From contig CAIVZW010000340.1 of the NCBI GenBank assembly GCA_903910495.1, positions 1 to 7,849 on the forward strand: a stretch of DNA of 7,849 nucleotides, read 5' to 3'. Source of the stretch: an uncultured beta proteobacterium. Its GTDB lineage: Bacteria; Pseudomonadota; Gammaproteobacteria; Burkholderiales; Rhodocyclaceae. Below the pieces are notes generated by a model. The model saw only the letters and a list, made by a program, of their open reading frames with translations, ran no database searches and had not been told where the DNA came from. Both the position numbers and the translations under genes were made by a program. Positions within the stretch are counted from its first letter, which is position 1; each line of letters starts with the position of its first letter. Below, piece after piece: positions 7,634-7,849 of this stretch.

Positions 7634-7831
7634 TTAAGCGTAAGGCAGCATGGAACGAACCATGGCCTTGTCAGCGGCATGTACATCGGTCATGCCGCGC
7701 AACTGACGCTTGCCTTTGGTGGTTTTCTTGGTCAGGATGTGGCGCTTGAACGCCTGTCCGCGCTTGATACGGCCACTCGCGCTGACCTTGAAGCGCTTTT
7801 TGGCGCCACTCTTGGTCTTCATTTTGGGCAT
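7634..7831 (-). CDS. rpmI: 50S ribosomal protein L35
   Basis: L35 is a small, highly basic component of the 50S subunit. The 65-residue product is the normal length and carries the family signature [37 protein letters not shown], followed by KRQLRG and the C-terminal [20 protein letters not shown] (7842-7838) lies six bases before the ATG. The 18 bases beyond the start belong to the spacer after infC, the usual preceding gene; a TAG or TAA there could be the infC stop, but too little remains to tell. rplT follows after 11 bases, giving the classical infC-rpmI-rplT order. Confidence 0.98.
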   Translation of the reverse strand: MPKMKTKSGAKKRFKVSASGRIKRGQAFKRHILTKKTTKGKRQLRGMTDVHAADKAMVRSMLPYA

Positions 7832-7849
7832 TGAATGCTCCTATTTATA

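Overview
The window looks like a chromosomal segment of a betaproteobacterium, most likely near the Rhodocyclales. This is an inference from the sequence of each protein and from one gene order: rpmI-rplT-pheS-pheT-ihfA-merR-tRNA-Pro(GGG), a translation and nucleoid-protein cluster familiar from Beta- and Gammaproteobacteria. No database search was possible.

The right-hand two thirds (about 2854-7849) is conserved core, all on the minus strand, so it reads from right to left. Ribosomal proteins L35 and L20 come first and end at a clear intrinsic terminator (7221-7250). infC would be expected just beyond the right edge. After a G/C-structured leader of about 150 bases come the two subunits of phenylalanyl-tRNA synthetase, then the IHF alpha subunit, then a MerR-type regulator whose start overlaps the end of ihfA. 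A tRNA-Pro(GGG) with encoded CCA follows, with its own consensus -10 box and a terminator hairpin.

The left-hand third (1-2853) is more irregular. It holds a UPF0114 (YqhA-like) four-helix membrane protein. Next is a scrap of about 90 residues from the C-terminus of a TctA-type tricarboxylate transporter, joined to the previous gene across an 11-bp perfect inverted repeat. Then comes a non-coding block (862-1046) packed with RNA-like structure: a possible H-type pseudoknot, three hairpins and a 20-bp imperfect direct repeat. A minus-strand 73-residue ORF of unknown function follows, with a near-perfect Shine-Dalgarno sequence. The last gene is a full-length type II citrate synthase that meets the tRNA gene tail to tail.

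The most notable observation is in the citrate synthase. The ORF is intact, but the catalytic aspartate (E. coli Asp362) is Tyr365 and the substrate-binding arginine (E. coli Arg387) is His390. The segment after the second catalytic histidine is also diverged. It is therefore either an inactive or repurposed paralogue or a very recent loss of function, and a normal gltA would be expected elsewhere in the genome.
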